From Caballeronia grimmiae (GTDB lineage: Bacteria > Pseudomonadota > Gammaproteobacteria > Burkholderiales > Burkholderiaceae), in contig NZ_JFHE01000023.1 in the NCBI RefSeq assembly GCF_000698555.1, positions 17,513 to 81,512 of the forward strand: DNA of 64,000 nucleotides, written 5' to 3'. The translations under genes were made by a program, and so were the position numbers. The notes below the pieces were generated by a model. It made no database searches. It worked only from the letters and a program-made list of their open reading frames with translations, and was not told the DNA's origin. Positions 1-8,008 of the stretch are shown here, one piece after another. Each line of letters begins with the position of its first letter. Within the stretch, counting starts at the first letter, position 1.

Positions 1-679
1 GATACGTCATCTTGTTGCCCTTGCCGAGATTCGCCGCCGAACCGACCGCGTCGCGGAACGGGCCGTAGAACGCCGACGCGTATTTCGCGGCGTACGCCAT
101 GATGCGCGTGTGGATGTGCCCGTCGCTTTCGAGCATCTCGCGGATCGCGCCGATGCGGCCATCCATCATGTCCGACGGCGCGACGATATCCACGCCAGCT
201 TCCGCCTGCGTGCGCGCCTGCTCGACGAGGATCTCGCTCGTTTCGTCGTTCTTCACGTAACCGTCTTCATCCAGCACGCCGTCCTGGCCGTGGCTCGTGT
301 ACGGATCGAGCGCGACGTCCGTCAGCACGCCGAGCGCCGGGAAGTTCTTCTTGAGTTCGCGCACGGCGCGCGGAATCAGGCCTTCCGGATTCGTCGCCTC
401 GCGGCCGTCGGGCGTCTTGATGGACGGTTCGATCGCCGGGAACAGCGAAATCACCGGCACGCCGAGTTCGACGCATTGCTCGGCGACCTTCATCAGCAGA
501 TCGACGGACGTCCGCTCGACGCCGGGCATCGACGGAATCGACTGACGCTCATTCGTGCCTTCGACGATGAAAACCGGGTAAATCAGATCGTTCGTGGTGA
601 GGATGTTCTCGCGCATCATCCGGCGCGAAAAGTCATCGCGACGCATGCGGCGCGGACGATGATGGGGATAGAAACTCAT
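1..679 (-). CDS. hemB: Delta-aminolevulinic acid dehydratase (porphobilinogen synthase), 3' end cut by window edge
   Basis: Condenses two 5-aminolevulinate molecules to porphobilinogen in cytosolic heme synthesis. Only the N-terminal ~226 residues are in the window; the frame stays open to base 1. The translation begins MSFYPHHRPRRMRRDDFSR and contains the family segment MAYAAKYASAFYGPFRDA. The Lys in that segment (about residue 199, codon at 83-85) aligns with the first of the two active-site lysines. The second lysine and the C-terminus lie outside. The ATG at 679 gives the usual HemB N-terminus. It follows engB on the same strand, with a 269-base gap. Confidence 0.93.
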   Translation of the reverse strand, partial: MSFYPHHRPRRMRRDDFSRRMMRENILTTNDLIYPVFIVEGTNERQSIPSMPGVERTSVDLLMKVAEQCVELGVPVISLFPAIEPSIKTPDGREATNPEGLIPRAVRELKKNFPALGVLTDVALDPYTSHGQDGVLDEDGYVKNDETSEILVEQARTQAEAGVDIVAPSDMMDGRIGAIREMLESDGHIHTRIMAYAAKYASAFYGPFRDAVGSAANLGKGNKMTY

Positions 680-787
680 GACGTGACTCGATGTGATGTG
701 CTTCGGAGGGAGATCGGAAACGTGATTCCGGGGCGCTCGAGCCATATGGGACAAGCCCGCCCGCGTCGCGGAAACGTTTTGAGACAA

Positions 788-906
788 TGGTATATCATAC
801 CGATCGAGCAACGCGCTTGCGCCGCGCTCCCCGCTTCTCCTCCCTGAGCGGGCGCCAATCGTTATGCGATTAGGCTGTTGACCCGCCGTTATGCGGCGGG
901 TTTTTT
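788..906 (+). ncRNA. Possible small RNA ending in an orphan intrinsic terminator
   Basis: An extended -10-like TGGTATATC lies at 788-796 without a recognisable -35. Downstream come a 6-bp hairpin (830-835 with 847-852) and a 7-bp GC hairpin followed by six T (882-888 with 894-900, T 901-906). No plus-strand gene lies upstream in the window, so the terminator needs some other transcript. Alternatives are a terminator for antisense transcription or a chance structure. No known sRNA family is recognised. Confidence 0.25.
881..906 (+). terminator. Rho-independent terminator, plus-strand orientation
   Basis: CCCGCCG (882-888) pairs with CGGCGGG (894-900) around a 5-base loop and is followed by TTTTTT. 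Read on the minus strand, the U-run would precede the hairpin, so it does not suit engB. Confidence 0.7.
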
Positions 907-948
907 ATGTCTGCCTGCGCCGACGACCTGATCGCAGCGGTCGTGCCG

Positions 949-1602
949 TCACTCTGCCGCGTCGCCGGGCGCCGCCTGTTCAGGAATCAGCCAGCTCTCG
1001 ATCAGTTCATGCGCTTCGTCGAGACCGGTGCGCTTGAGCGCCGAAAAAAGCTGCACGCTCAACTCACCGCGATACCCCGCCGCCTTGTATTCGCCGAACG
1101 CTTTCTGCGTCGCCCGCAGTGCGTTGGTCATCTCCTGTCGCGTCAATTTGTCGCACTTTGTGAGAAGCGCGTGGATCGGCTTACCGGTCGGCGCGAACCA
1201 GTCGATCATGATCCGATCCAGTTCGGTCAACGGACGGCGCGAATCCATCATCAGGATCATGCCGCGCAACTGCGCACGGCTTTGCAAATAGGTGGACAGC
1301 AATTGCTGCCAATGCGCCTTGGCTGCGCCCGGCACTTCGGCGTAGCCGTAGCCCGGCAAGTCGACGATATGCGCGACGGGCGCGTCCTTCGGACCGACCG
1401 CGAAATAGTTGATGTGCTGCGTGCGTCCGGGCGTCTTGCTGGCGAACGCAAGCCGCTTCTGATTGCAGAGGATGTTGATGGCGGTGGATTTGCCGGCATT
1501 CGACCGCCCGGCGAACGCGATTTCCGGCTGCGGAGTCGGCGGAAGGTCGCGCAGATGATTGACGGTAGTGAAGAAGCGAGCTTGATGGAGCAGAAATGAC
1601 AT
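949..1602 (-). CDS. engB: Ribosome biogenesis GTPase EngB (YihA/YsxC family)
   Basis: A small essential TRAFAC GTPase that assists assembly of the 50S ribosomal subunit. The 217-residue protein shows G1 GRSNAGKST at 32-40, G3 DLPGYG and G4 TKCD. I place the start at ATG 1602 (MSFLLHQARFF), where the family's N-terminus begins. An upstream in-frame ATG at 1665 would add 21 unconserved residues. The Shine-Dalgarno sequence is weak. It is divergent from the cytochrome c4 gene, with a shared symmetric promoter-like palindrome at 1697-1708. Confidence 0.95.
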   Translation of the reverse strand: MSFLLHQARFFTTVNHLRDLPPTPQPEIAFAGRSNAGKSTAINILCNQKRLAFASKTPGRTQHINYFAVGPKDAPVAHIVDLPGYGYAEVPGAAKAHWQQLLSTYLQSRAQLRGMILMMDSRRPLTELDRIMIDWFAPTGKPIHALLTKCDKLTRQEMTNALRATQKAFGEYKAAGYRGELSVQLFSALKRTGLDEAHELIESWLIPEQAAPGDAAE

Positions 1603-1696
1603 TGGCGGGCGATCGAGAGAGAGGCGATGACTGAAGCCTTGAGAACCCCGGCAAATACTGGGCATGCCCCGACTGGCGTCTTTGCGTGTAGCGGGT

Positions 1697-1708
1697 TATT
1701 GTACAATA
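1697..1708. promoter_or_regulatory. Perfect palindrome forming back-to-back -10 elements between engB and cytochrome c4
   Basis: TATTGTACAATA is a perfect 12-base palindrome, so TACAAT (one mismatch from TATAAT) reads on both strands, at 1702-1707 on plus and 1703-1698 on minus. The -35 candidates are poor (TCTTTG at 1679-1684 on plus, 17-base spacer). It could be a divergent promoter or an operator. Confidence 0.4.
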
Positions 1709-1891
1709 CGACGGATTTTTAAAGACCCGCAGGGCGTAAGATCCAGGGCCGCAGGCGTTGCCCAACAAGGAGCGAGACAGTGTTCAGGGCGTCTTTGGAG
1801 CCCTGTCGTTCGGGTATCTTGCGGCATGTTCGGTTGCCGTCGTTTTTTGCAGAACCTCACATTCTCACAAGACGAAAAACAGGGTACGCGA

Positions 1892-2566
1892 ATGAACCGA
1901 CTGTACAGGTCTCTGGTGGTGCTCAAGGCGGCGGCGGCTTTCGGTTTCGGTGCAAGTTTGAGTGGGTTTGCGGTATCGGCGAGCGCGGCGGAGTCCGCCC
2001 AGCCGGCCAAGCCCGATGTCACGAGAGGGCAGGCCATCGCCACCCAGGTTTGCGCGGCGTGCCATGCGGCGGACGGCAACAGCGCCGGCGCCGCATTTCC
2101 GAAGCTCGCGGGCCAGCACGCGGAATACATCGTCAAGCAGTTGAAGGATTACAAGACGCAGCCGGGCGCGAAAGCGCCGGCGCGCAACAATCCGATCATG
2201 ACGGGCATTGCGAGCGCGCTGTCGGATCAGGACATGGTCAACGTCGCCGCGTACTTCGCTTCGCAAAAGACCAAGCCTAACTATGCGCGCGACAAGAACA
2301 CCGTCGCGCTCGGCCAGAAGATCTACCGTGGCGGCATCGCGGACAAGGGCGTGCCGGCGTGCGCCGCCTGTCACGGTGCAACGGGCCTGGGTATCCCGGT
2401 GCAATATCCGCGATTGTCGGGGCAGTGGGGCGATTACACCGCCGCGCAGTTGAACGCCTTCGCGCAGGGCACGCGCAACAATAGCGAGCCGATGCACGCC
2501 ATCTCGTCCCGCCTCAACGATGCCGAGATGAAAGCGGTAGCGGATTACATCGCCGGATTGCATTAA
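1892..2566 (+). CDS. Periplasmic diheme cytochrome c4
   Basis: A soluble or membrane-associated electron carrier, likely passing electrons from the bc1 complex to terminal oxidases. The 224-residue protein has a Sec signal peptide (about 1-33) and two class I heme domains. The CXXCH motifs are at 54-58 (CAACH) and 157-161 (CAACH); Met103 and Met201 are likely axial ligands. The ATG at 1892 begins MNRLYRSLVV directly before the hydrophobic core. Upstream in-frame codons would displace the signal peptide. The leader is ~185 bases and has a small hairpin at 1785-1805. An intrinsic terminator separates it from resB, although both belong to cytochrome biogenesis. Confidence 0.93.
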   Translation: MNRLYRSLVVLKAAAAFGFGASLSGFAVSASAAESAQPAKPDVTRGQAIATQVCAACHAADGNSAGAAFPKLAGQHAEYIVKQLKDYKTQPGAKAPARNNPIMTGIASALSDQDMVNVAAYFASQKTKPNYARDKNTVALGQKIYRGGIADKGVPACAACHGATGLGIPVQYPRLSGQWGDYTAAQLNAFAQGTRNNSEPMHAISSRLNDAEMKAVADYIAGLH

Positions 2567-2671
2567 ACGCAGCACGCAGCGTCCAGCGGTTCCCGGCTGA
2601 AAAGCAAGAAAGCGCGGAATCGCCCATACTACGATACGAAGCCGGCCCACAGAGGCAGGCGCGAGAACAAG

Positions 2672-2722
2672 AAAAGGGTGGGACGTCGATCGGTCAGACC
2701 GTGGGCGTCTCCACCCTTTTTT
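2672..2722 (+). terminator. Rho-independent terminator after cytochrome c4
   Basis: AAAAGGGTGGGACG pairs with CGTCTCCACCC across a GC-rich loop, ending in TTTTTT at 2717-2722. It sits about 20 bases before the resB start. Confidence 0.8.
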
Positions 2723-2741
2723 GCTGTCAGCCGGAGTTTGA

Positions 2742-4973
2742 ATGAGCGTCACCACATCGGGTATGCAGTCGAAGTCTAGCCGCCGCGCCATCAGGCATTT
2801 CGTCGAACTCGTGAGTTCGATGCGTTTCGCCATCGCCTTGCTGGTCATATTGGCAATAGCGAGCATCATCGGGACGGTGCTTACGCAAGAAGACCCGTAC
2901 CCGAACTACGTCAATCAGTTCGGCCCGTTCTGGGCGGACATTTTCCGCGGCCTGAGCCTCTACACCGTCTACAGCGCGTGGTGGTTCATGCTGATCCTGA
3001 TCTTTCTGGTGATCTCCGTGTCGCTGTGCGTGGTGCGCAATGGCCCGAAGATGATCGCCGACATCAAGAGCTGGAAAGACCGCGTGCACGAAGGCAGCCT
3101 GCGCGCGTTTCATCACAAGGGCGAGTTCGTGACGCCGGCGAATCGCGCGCAGAATGCGGCGACGCTCGAGCGCCTCGGCACGAAGATGGGCTACCGGTTC
3201 GTCCGGCGCGAGACGGACACCGGCGCGACGCTCATCGCCGGCAAGCGCGGCGCGCTCACGAAGATTGGCTATATCTCGGCGCACTTGGCGATCGTCGTCA
3301 TCTGTATTGGCGGGCTGCTCGACAGCAACCTGCCGATCAGGCTGCAAATGTGGCTCTTCGACAAAACGCCCATCAACTCCAACGCCGTCATCAACGACAT
3401 TCCGGCCGAGCATCGCCTGTCCACGTCGAACCCGACTTTCCGCGGTTACGCGTGGGTGCCGGAAGGGCAGTACGTCGGCACCGCGATTTTGAATCAGCCG
3501 GGTGGCTCGATCATTCAGGATCTGCCGTTCTCGATTCAGCTCGACAAGTTCATCGTCGACTACTACTCGACCGGCATGCCGAAGCTCTTCGCGAGCGATA
3601 TCGTCGTGATCGATCACAAGAGCGGCAAGCGCATTCCGGCGCGTATCGAAGTGAACAAGCCGTTCACGTATGAAGGCGTGTCGATTTATCAGTCGAGCTT
3701 TCAGGACGGCGGCTCGAAGCTCGAAATGACCGCCTGGCCGATGGCCGGCGGCAGCGCAAAGACGTTGCCCGTGAACGGGACCATCGGCGGCACCGCGCCG
3801 ATTGGCGCTCAGTTCGCGGGCGCGAAGGGCGAAACGGTCGAATTCACCGACTTCCGCGCGATCAACGTCGAAAACATGACGGACGGCAGCGGCACGCCGG
3901 ACGCACGCGGCGTCGGCAAGAAGGAGACGCTGCGCGATGCGTTCGACGAGCGCCTCGGCTCCGGCGCGAAAACGTCGAAGCCGACCGATCTGCGCAACGT
4001 CGGCCCGTCGGTGCAATACAAGGTGCGCGGCACGGACGGCCAGGCGCGCGAGTACAGCAACTACATGCTGCCGGTCGATGTGGGCGGGCAGCGAATGTTT
4101 CTCGCCGGCATGCGCGTGAGCCCGAACGATTCGTTCCGCTATCTGCGCATTCCCGCCGACGATCAAGGCTCGGTCAAGCAATGGATGGAACTGCGCGCCG
4201 CACTCGCGACGCCCGCAACGCGCGCCGAAGCGGCGCATCGTTTTGCGCTGCGTTCCGTGCCGCCGACGAACATGGAGATGCAGAAGCATCTGGAGGAGAG
4301 CGCGACCCGTGTGCTTAACCTGTTCGCCGGAGCGGATGAAACCGGCGCGGCAGCCACGAATCCGCAGATGATTGGCGGCTTCCAGAGCATCGCGGGCTTT
4401 ATCGATCGCTCGGTGCCGAAGGGCGAGCAGGAGAAAGCCGCGGGCCTTCTGATGCGCATGCTCGAAGGCGCGATGTGGGACGTGTGGCAGATTTCCCGCG
4501 AACAGAACGGCCTGCCCGCCGCGAAAATCGACGAGAAGAGCACCGCGTTCGTGCAGGCGTCGATCAACGCGCTTTCCGACAGCTTCCTGTACGGTTCTCC
4601 CGTCTTCCTGCAACTGGATACGTTCAAGCAGATCCAGGCTTCGGTCTTCCAGTTGACGCGCGCGCCGGGTAAAAAAGTGGTGTATCTTGGCAGCCTCCTG
4701 CTGGTGGTCGGCATTTTCTCGATGTTCTACGTGCGCGAACGCCGGCTCTGGTTCTGGCTCAAAGATACAGGACAAGGCGGCGCAAGCGTGCTGATGGCGA
4801 TGTCCACCGCACGCCGCACGCTCGACTTCGAGAAGGAGTTCGAGCGCACGCGCGCCGCGGTGGCGGCGGCTCTCGGCGCATCGCCGGTCGATCCGGCTGC
4901 GGCGAACGCGCCCGTCGCCGCCTCGTCGCAATCGACATCCGAAGCTGCCAGCTCGGAAGTTTCATCACGGTAA
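2742..4973 (+). CDS. resB: System II cytochrome c biogenesis protein ResB (CcsB/Ccs1)
   Basis: One half of the heme handling and ligation module of system II cytochrome c maturation, partnering CcsA. The 743-residue membrane protein has predicted transmembrane segments at about 28-47, 79-99, 172-192 and 645-665. A long extracytoplasmic domain lies between the last two. The family signature is the N-terminal stretch around FVELVSSMRFAIALLVILA. GGAG about 8 bases upstream supports ATG 2742. It is followed after 4 bases by ccsA, so the two are almost certainly cotranscribed. Confidence 0.95.
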   Translation: MSVTTSGMQSKSSRRAIRHFVELVSSMRFAIALLVILAIASIIGTVLTQEDPYPNYVNQFGPFWADIFRGLSLYTVYSAWWFMLILIFLVISVSLCVVRNGPKMIADIKSWKDRVHEGSLRAFHHKGEFVTPANRAQNAATLERLGTKMGYRFVRRETDTGATLIAGKRGALTKIGYISAHLAIVVICIGGLLDSNLPIRLQMWLFDKTPINSNAVINDIPAEHRLSTSNPTFRGYAWVPEGQYVGTAILNQPGGSIIQDLPFSIQLDKFIVDYYSTGMPKLFASDIVVIDHKSGKRIPARIEVNKPFTYEGVSIYQSSFQDGGSKLEMTAWPMAGGSAKTLPVNGTIGGTAPIGAQFAGAKGETVEFTDFRAINVENMTDGSGTPDARGVGKKETLRDAFDERLGSGAKTSKPTDLRNVGPSVQYKVRGTDGQAREYSNYMLPVDVGGQRMFLAGMRVSPNDSFRYLRIPADDQGSVKQWMELRAALATPATRAEAAHRFALRSVPPTNMEMQKHLEESATRVLNLFAGADETGAAATNPQMIGGFQSIAGFIDRSVPKGEQEKAAGLLMRMLEGAMWDVWQISREQNGLPAAKIDEKSTAFVQASINALSDSFLYGSPVFLQLDTFKQIQASVFQLTRAPGKKVVYLGSLLLVVGIFSMFYVRERRLWFWLKDTGQGGASVLMAMSTARRTLDFEKEFERTRAAVAAALGASPVDPAAANAPVAASSQSTSEAASSEVSSR

Positions 4974-4977
4974 GATC

Positions 4978-6180
4978 ATGGACCTCACACAGACTTCCTC
5001 CCACGCCTCCGCCAAGACGGAACGTCCGGCATCCGGCCTTCCCGATGCCGGCGCGTTCGACGATCGTCCGTTCTTCCGCAAGCTCGGCGCGCTCGACTGG
5101 CTGTTCGCCCTCGCGATGGTCGCTGGCGCGGGCTTCGCGCTGAATCGGTATCACGCGTACATGGACGTGTACGACATGGCCGTGCTGATCGGCGCGGTGC
5201 CGACGTTCGTCGTCCTCGGCTGGCGCTGGAAACCGGTGCGCTTGCTGATTGCGTTGATCGCGGTACTCGCTTTGTCGTCGATTCAGCTTTATCAGCACGA
5301 CCTCGCCCGCGCCGACACCAATTTCTTCCTCAAGTATTTTCTGTCGAGCCAATCCGCGATTCTGTGGATGAGCGCGCTCTTCATTCTTGCGACGCTGTTC
5401 TACTGGATCGGCCTGCTGACGCGCTCGCAGACGGGCGGCGCAATCGGTTCGCGCATGACGTGGGTTGCGGTGCTGATGGGCTTCACCGGTCTCATGGTGC
5501 GCTGGTACGAGTCGTACATGATCGGCAGCGACGTCGGCCATATTCCCATCTCGAACCTGTATGAAGTGTTCGTGCTGTTCTGCCTGATCACCTCGCTCTT
5601 TTACCTCTACTACGAACAGCATTACGCGACCCGCCAGATGGGCGCGTTCGTGCTGCTCGTGATCAGCGCGGCGGTCGGCTTCCTGATGTGGTATTCGATC
5701 GCTCGCGACGCGCAGCAGATTCAGCCGCTCGTGCCCGCGCTGCAAAGCTGGTGGATGAAGATCCACGTGCCGGCGAACTTCATCGGCTACGGCAGCTTCG
5801 CGCTCTCGGCGATGGTTTCGGTCGCGTATCTGGCGAAGCAGCGCGGCGTGCTGGCCGACCGCCTGCCGTCGCTCGAAGTGCTCGACGACGTCATGTACAA
5901 GTCGATCGCCGTCGGTTTCGCGTTCTTCACCATCGCGACGATTCTCGGCGCGCTGTGGGCGGCGGAAGCGTGGGGCGGCTACTGGAGCTGGGACCCGAAG
6001 GAAACCTGGGCGCTGATCGTCTGGCTGAACTACGCGGCGTGGCTGCACATGCGGCTGATGAAGGGCCTGCGCGGCGCGGCGGCGGCATGGTGGGCGCTGA
6101 CGGGGCTCATCGTGACGACGTTCGCGTTCCTCGGCGTCAACATGTTCCTGTCGGGCTTGCACAGCTACGGCAAGCTTTGA
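4978..6180 (+). CDS. ccsA: System II cytochrome c biogenesis protein CcsA/ResC (heme exporter/lyase, WWD family)
   Basis: Exports and presents heme for covalent attachment to apocytochromes, working with ResB in the inner membrane. The 400-residue polytopic protein carries the WWD-type heme motif at 332-341 (WGGYWSWDPK), flanked by conserved histidines at about 263, 357 and 395. About eight transmembrane segments are visible. The first ~35 residues are a cytoplasmic extension. Naming varies between CcsA, CcsB and ResC in annotations. A strong terminator follows. Confidence 0.94.
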   Translation: MDLTQTSSHASAKTERPASGLPDAGAFDDRPFFRKLGALDWLFALAMVAGAGFALNRYHAYMDVYDMAVLIGAVPTFVVLGWRWKPVRLLIALIAVLALSSIQLYQHDLARADTNFFLKYFLSSQSAILWMSALFILATLFYWIGLLTRSQTGGAIGSRMTWVAVLMGFTGLMVRWYESYMIGSDVGHIPISNLYEVFVLFCLITSLFYLYYEQHYATRQMGAFVLLVISAAVGFLMWYSIARDAQQIQPLVPALQSWWMKIHVPANFIGYGSFALSAMVSVAYLAKQRGVLADRLPSLEVLDDVMYKSIAVGFAFFTIATILGALWAAEAWGGYWSWDPKETWALIVWLNYAAWLHMRLMKGLRGAAAAWWALTGLIVTTFAFLGVNMFLSGLHSYGKL

Positions 6181-6198
6181 TCCGGCCGCATCGAAAGG

Positions 6199-6234
6199 AA
6201 AAAACCGCCACGCATCACGCTGGCGGTTTTTTTT
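6199..6234 (+). terminator. Rho-independent terminator after ccsA
   Basis: AAAACCGCCA (6201-6210) pairs perfectly with TGGCGGTTTT (6221-6230) and the T-run continues to 6234. Confidence 0.9.
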
Positions 6235-6307
6235 CGTTCTAACGTGGAATACGGGCACCCGCCGTGCTGTTTGCACCGGTAACGACGAATGCAAAGGGAG
6301 TCGTCTC

Positions 6308-7297
6308 ATGTGGATCAAACGTAATGGCGCGCTTTACGGCGACGACATCGACAGCAGCGAAATCACGCCGCGGCACGTATTCGAAAATCGGCGGCGCGTG
6401 TTGCAGTCGATGGGCGCACTCGCCGCCACGGGCCTCGCCGGCGCGAGCGGTTTCGCGCACGCGACGCTGACTTCACCCGATGCCAAAGGCCAGAAGCTCT
6501 CGGCGACGACGAACCCGAAGTTCGTCGCGCTCGACAAGCCGACGTCGCTCAAGGACATCACGACGTACAACAACTTCTACGAGTTCGGCACCGACAAGAG
6601 CGATCCCGCGCAGCACGCGAGCACGCTGCGTCCGCGGCCGTGGAAAGTGTCGGTCGAAGGCGCGATCAAGAATCCGAAGGTGTATGACATCGACGAGATG
6701 CTCAAGATCGCGCCGCTGGAAGAGCGCGTCTATCGGCTGCGTTGCGTCGAAGGCTGGTCGATGGTGATTCCGTGGATCGGCGTCTCGCTGTCGGAACTGA
6801 TCAAGCGCGCCGAGCCGACGGGCAACGCGAAATACGTGCAGTTCATCAGTCTGGCCGATTCGTCCCAGATGCCCGGGCTGTCGACGCCCATCCTCGATTG
6901 GCCGTACTCCGAAGGCCTGCGCATGGACGAGGCGATGAACCCGCTCACGCTGCTGACCGTCGGCCTATACGGGGAAGTGCTGCCGAACCAGAACGGCGCG
7001 CCGGTCCGGATCATCGTGCCGTGGAAATACGGCTTCAAGAGCGCGAAGTCGCTGGTGAAAATCCGCTTCGTCGAAAAGCAGCCGCCGACGAGCTGGAACA
7101 CTTACGCGCCGAGCGAATACGGCTTCTATTCGAACGTGAATCCGAGCGTCGATCATCCGCGCTGGAGCCAGGCGACGGAGCGGCGCATCGGCGAGGACGG
7201 ATTCTTCGCGCCGAAACGCAAGACGCTGATGTTCAACGGCTACGGCGATCAGGTCGCATCGTTGTATCAGGGCATGGACCTCAAGAAAAACTTCTGA
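6308..7297 (+). CDS. msrP: Periplasmic methionine sulfoxide reductase, molybdopterin catalytic subunit
   Basis: Reduces free and protein-bound methionine sulfoxide in the periplasm, receiving electrons from the membrane heme protein MsrQ. The 329-residue protein has a likely twin-arginine signal (RRRVLQSMG at 28-36, then a hydrophobic stretch ending near 51). The sulfite-oxidase-type molybdopterin fold contains the metal-ligating Cys146 (YRLRCVEGW). AGGGAG upstream supports ATG 6308. It is 3 bases from msrQ. Confidence 0.95.
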   Translation: MWIKRNGALYGDDIDSSEITPRHVFENRRRVLQSMGALAATGLAGASGFAHATLTSPDAKGQKLSATTNPKFVALDKPTSLKDITTYNNFYEFGTDKSDPAQHASTLRPRPWKVSVEGAIKNPKVYDIDEMLKIAPLEERVYRLRCVEGWSMVIPWIGVSLSELIKRAEPTGNAKYVQFISLADSSQMPGLSTPILDWPYSEGLRMDEAMNPLTLLTVGLYGEVLPNQNGAPVRIIVPWKYGFKSAKSLVKIRFVEKQPPTSWNTYAPSEYGFYSNVNPSVDHPRWSQATERRIGEDGFFAPKRKTLMFNGYGDQVASLYQGMDLKKNF

Positions 7298-7300
7298 ACC

Positions 7301-7951
7301 ATGCCGACCGCATCTGAAATCAAACGCGCTACCGCCGCCGCACCGCAGACTCGAAACTGGATCGCGCCTGCCAAGGTCGCCGTCTTCATCGCGATGCTTT
7401 ACCCGTTGGCGCGCATCGTCGTGCTTGGCATCACGTCAGGGCTGGGCGCGAATCCGATCGAATTCATCACGCGCTCGACCGGGCTCTGGACGCTCGTCTA
7501 CCTGTGCATCACGCTCGCCGTCACGCCGGTGCGACGCCTGACGGGCGTGACCGCGCTCGTGCGCTTTCGCCGCATGATCGGGCTGTATGCATTCTTTTTC
7601 GCCGTGCTGCACTTCACGACCTACATCTGGTTCGACAAGTGGTTCGACGTGGCGGAGATGCTGAAGGACATCGGCAAGCGGCCATTCATCACGGTGGGCT
7701 TCGCGGCGTTCGTGTTGCTGATTCCGCTCGCGGTGACATCGCCCAAGGCGATGGTGAGGAAGCTCGGCCGCCGCTGGCAGACGCTGCATCGCACGATCTA
7801 TCTCATCGCGGCGCTCGCCATCCTGCATTTCTGGTGGATGAAGGCAGGCAAGCACGATTTCGAATTGCCCAAGATCTACGGCGCAATCGTGATCGTGTTG
7901 CTGGGCTGGCGCCTGGTCGCGTGGCTTCGGGCGCGGAACGCACGCACGTAA
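7301..7951 (+). CDS. msrQ: Heme-binding membrane subunit of the MsrPQ system
   Basis: Transfers electrons from the respiratory chain to periplasmic MsrP. The 216-residue protein belongs to the ferric-reductase-like transmembrane family. About six transmembrane helices are visible, with conserved histidines in AVLHFTTYIW, WQTLHRTIY and ILHFWW that suit b-heme ligation. It starts 3 bases after msrP and forms a two-gene operon with it. Confidence 0.94.
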   Translation: MPTASEIKRATAAAPQTRNWIAPAKVAVFIAMLYPLARIVVLGITSGLGANPIEFITRSTGLWTLVYLCITLAVTPVRRLTGVTALVRFRRMIGLYAFFFAVLHFTTYIWFDKWFDVAEMLKDIGKRPFITVGFAAFVLLIPLAVTSPKAMVRKLGRRWQTLHRTIYLIAALAILHFWWMKAGKHDFELPKIYGAIVIVLLGWRLVAWLRARNART

Positions 7952-7977
7952 AAAAAGCGACGCTCGTCGAGCGTCGC
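7950..7977 (-). terminator. Rho-independent terminator for lysA, shared convergent region with msrQ
   Basis: GCGACGCT (7957-7964) pairs with AGCGTCGC (7970-7977). The A-run at 7950-7956 gives a U-tail on the minus-strand transcript of lysA. It may also slow plus-strand transcription from msrQ. Confidence 0.7.
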
Positions 7978-8008
7978 CTTCGTTCTTTCGTCGACCGCGT
8001 GAAGCGGC

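Larger units (their letters stand above)
680..948. other. Intergenic region between engB and hemB
   Basis: This 269-base gap has no convincing protein gene. It holds an inverted repeat at 789-801 (GGTAT, ATC spacer, ATACC), a hairpin at 830-852 (CCCGCT paired with AGCGGG) and a strong hairpin with a T-run at 881-906. The T-run is on the plus strand, although both flanking genes are on the minus strand. The hemB promoter must also lie here. Confidence 0.6.

Noticed and set aside
907..1599. Plus-strand open frame antisense to engB
   Set aside because: No recognisable product; engB on the other strand is conserved across its length.
2727..4931. Minus-strand open frame of 734 codons
   Set aside because: Antisense to resB, with shadow-frame composition and no domain.
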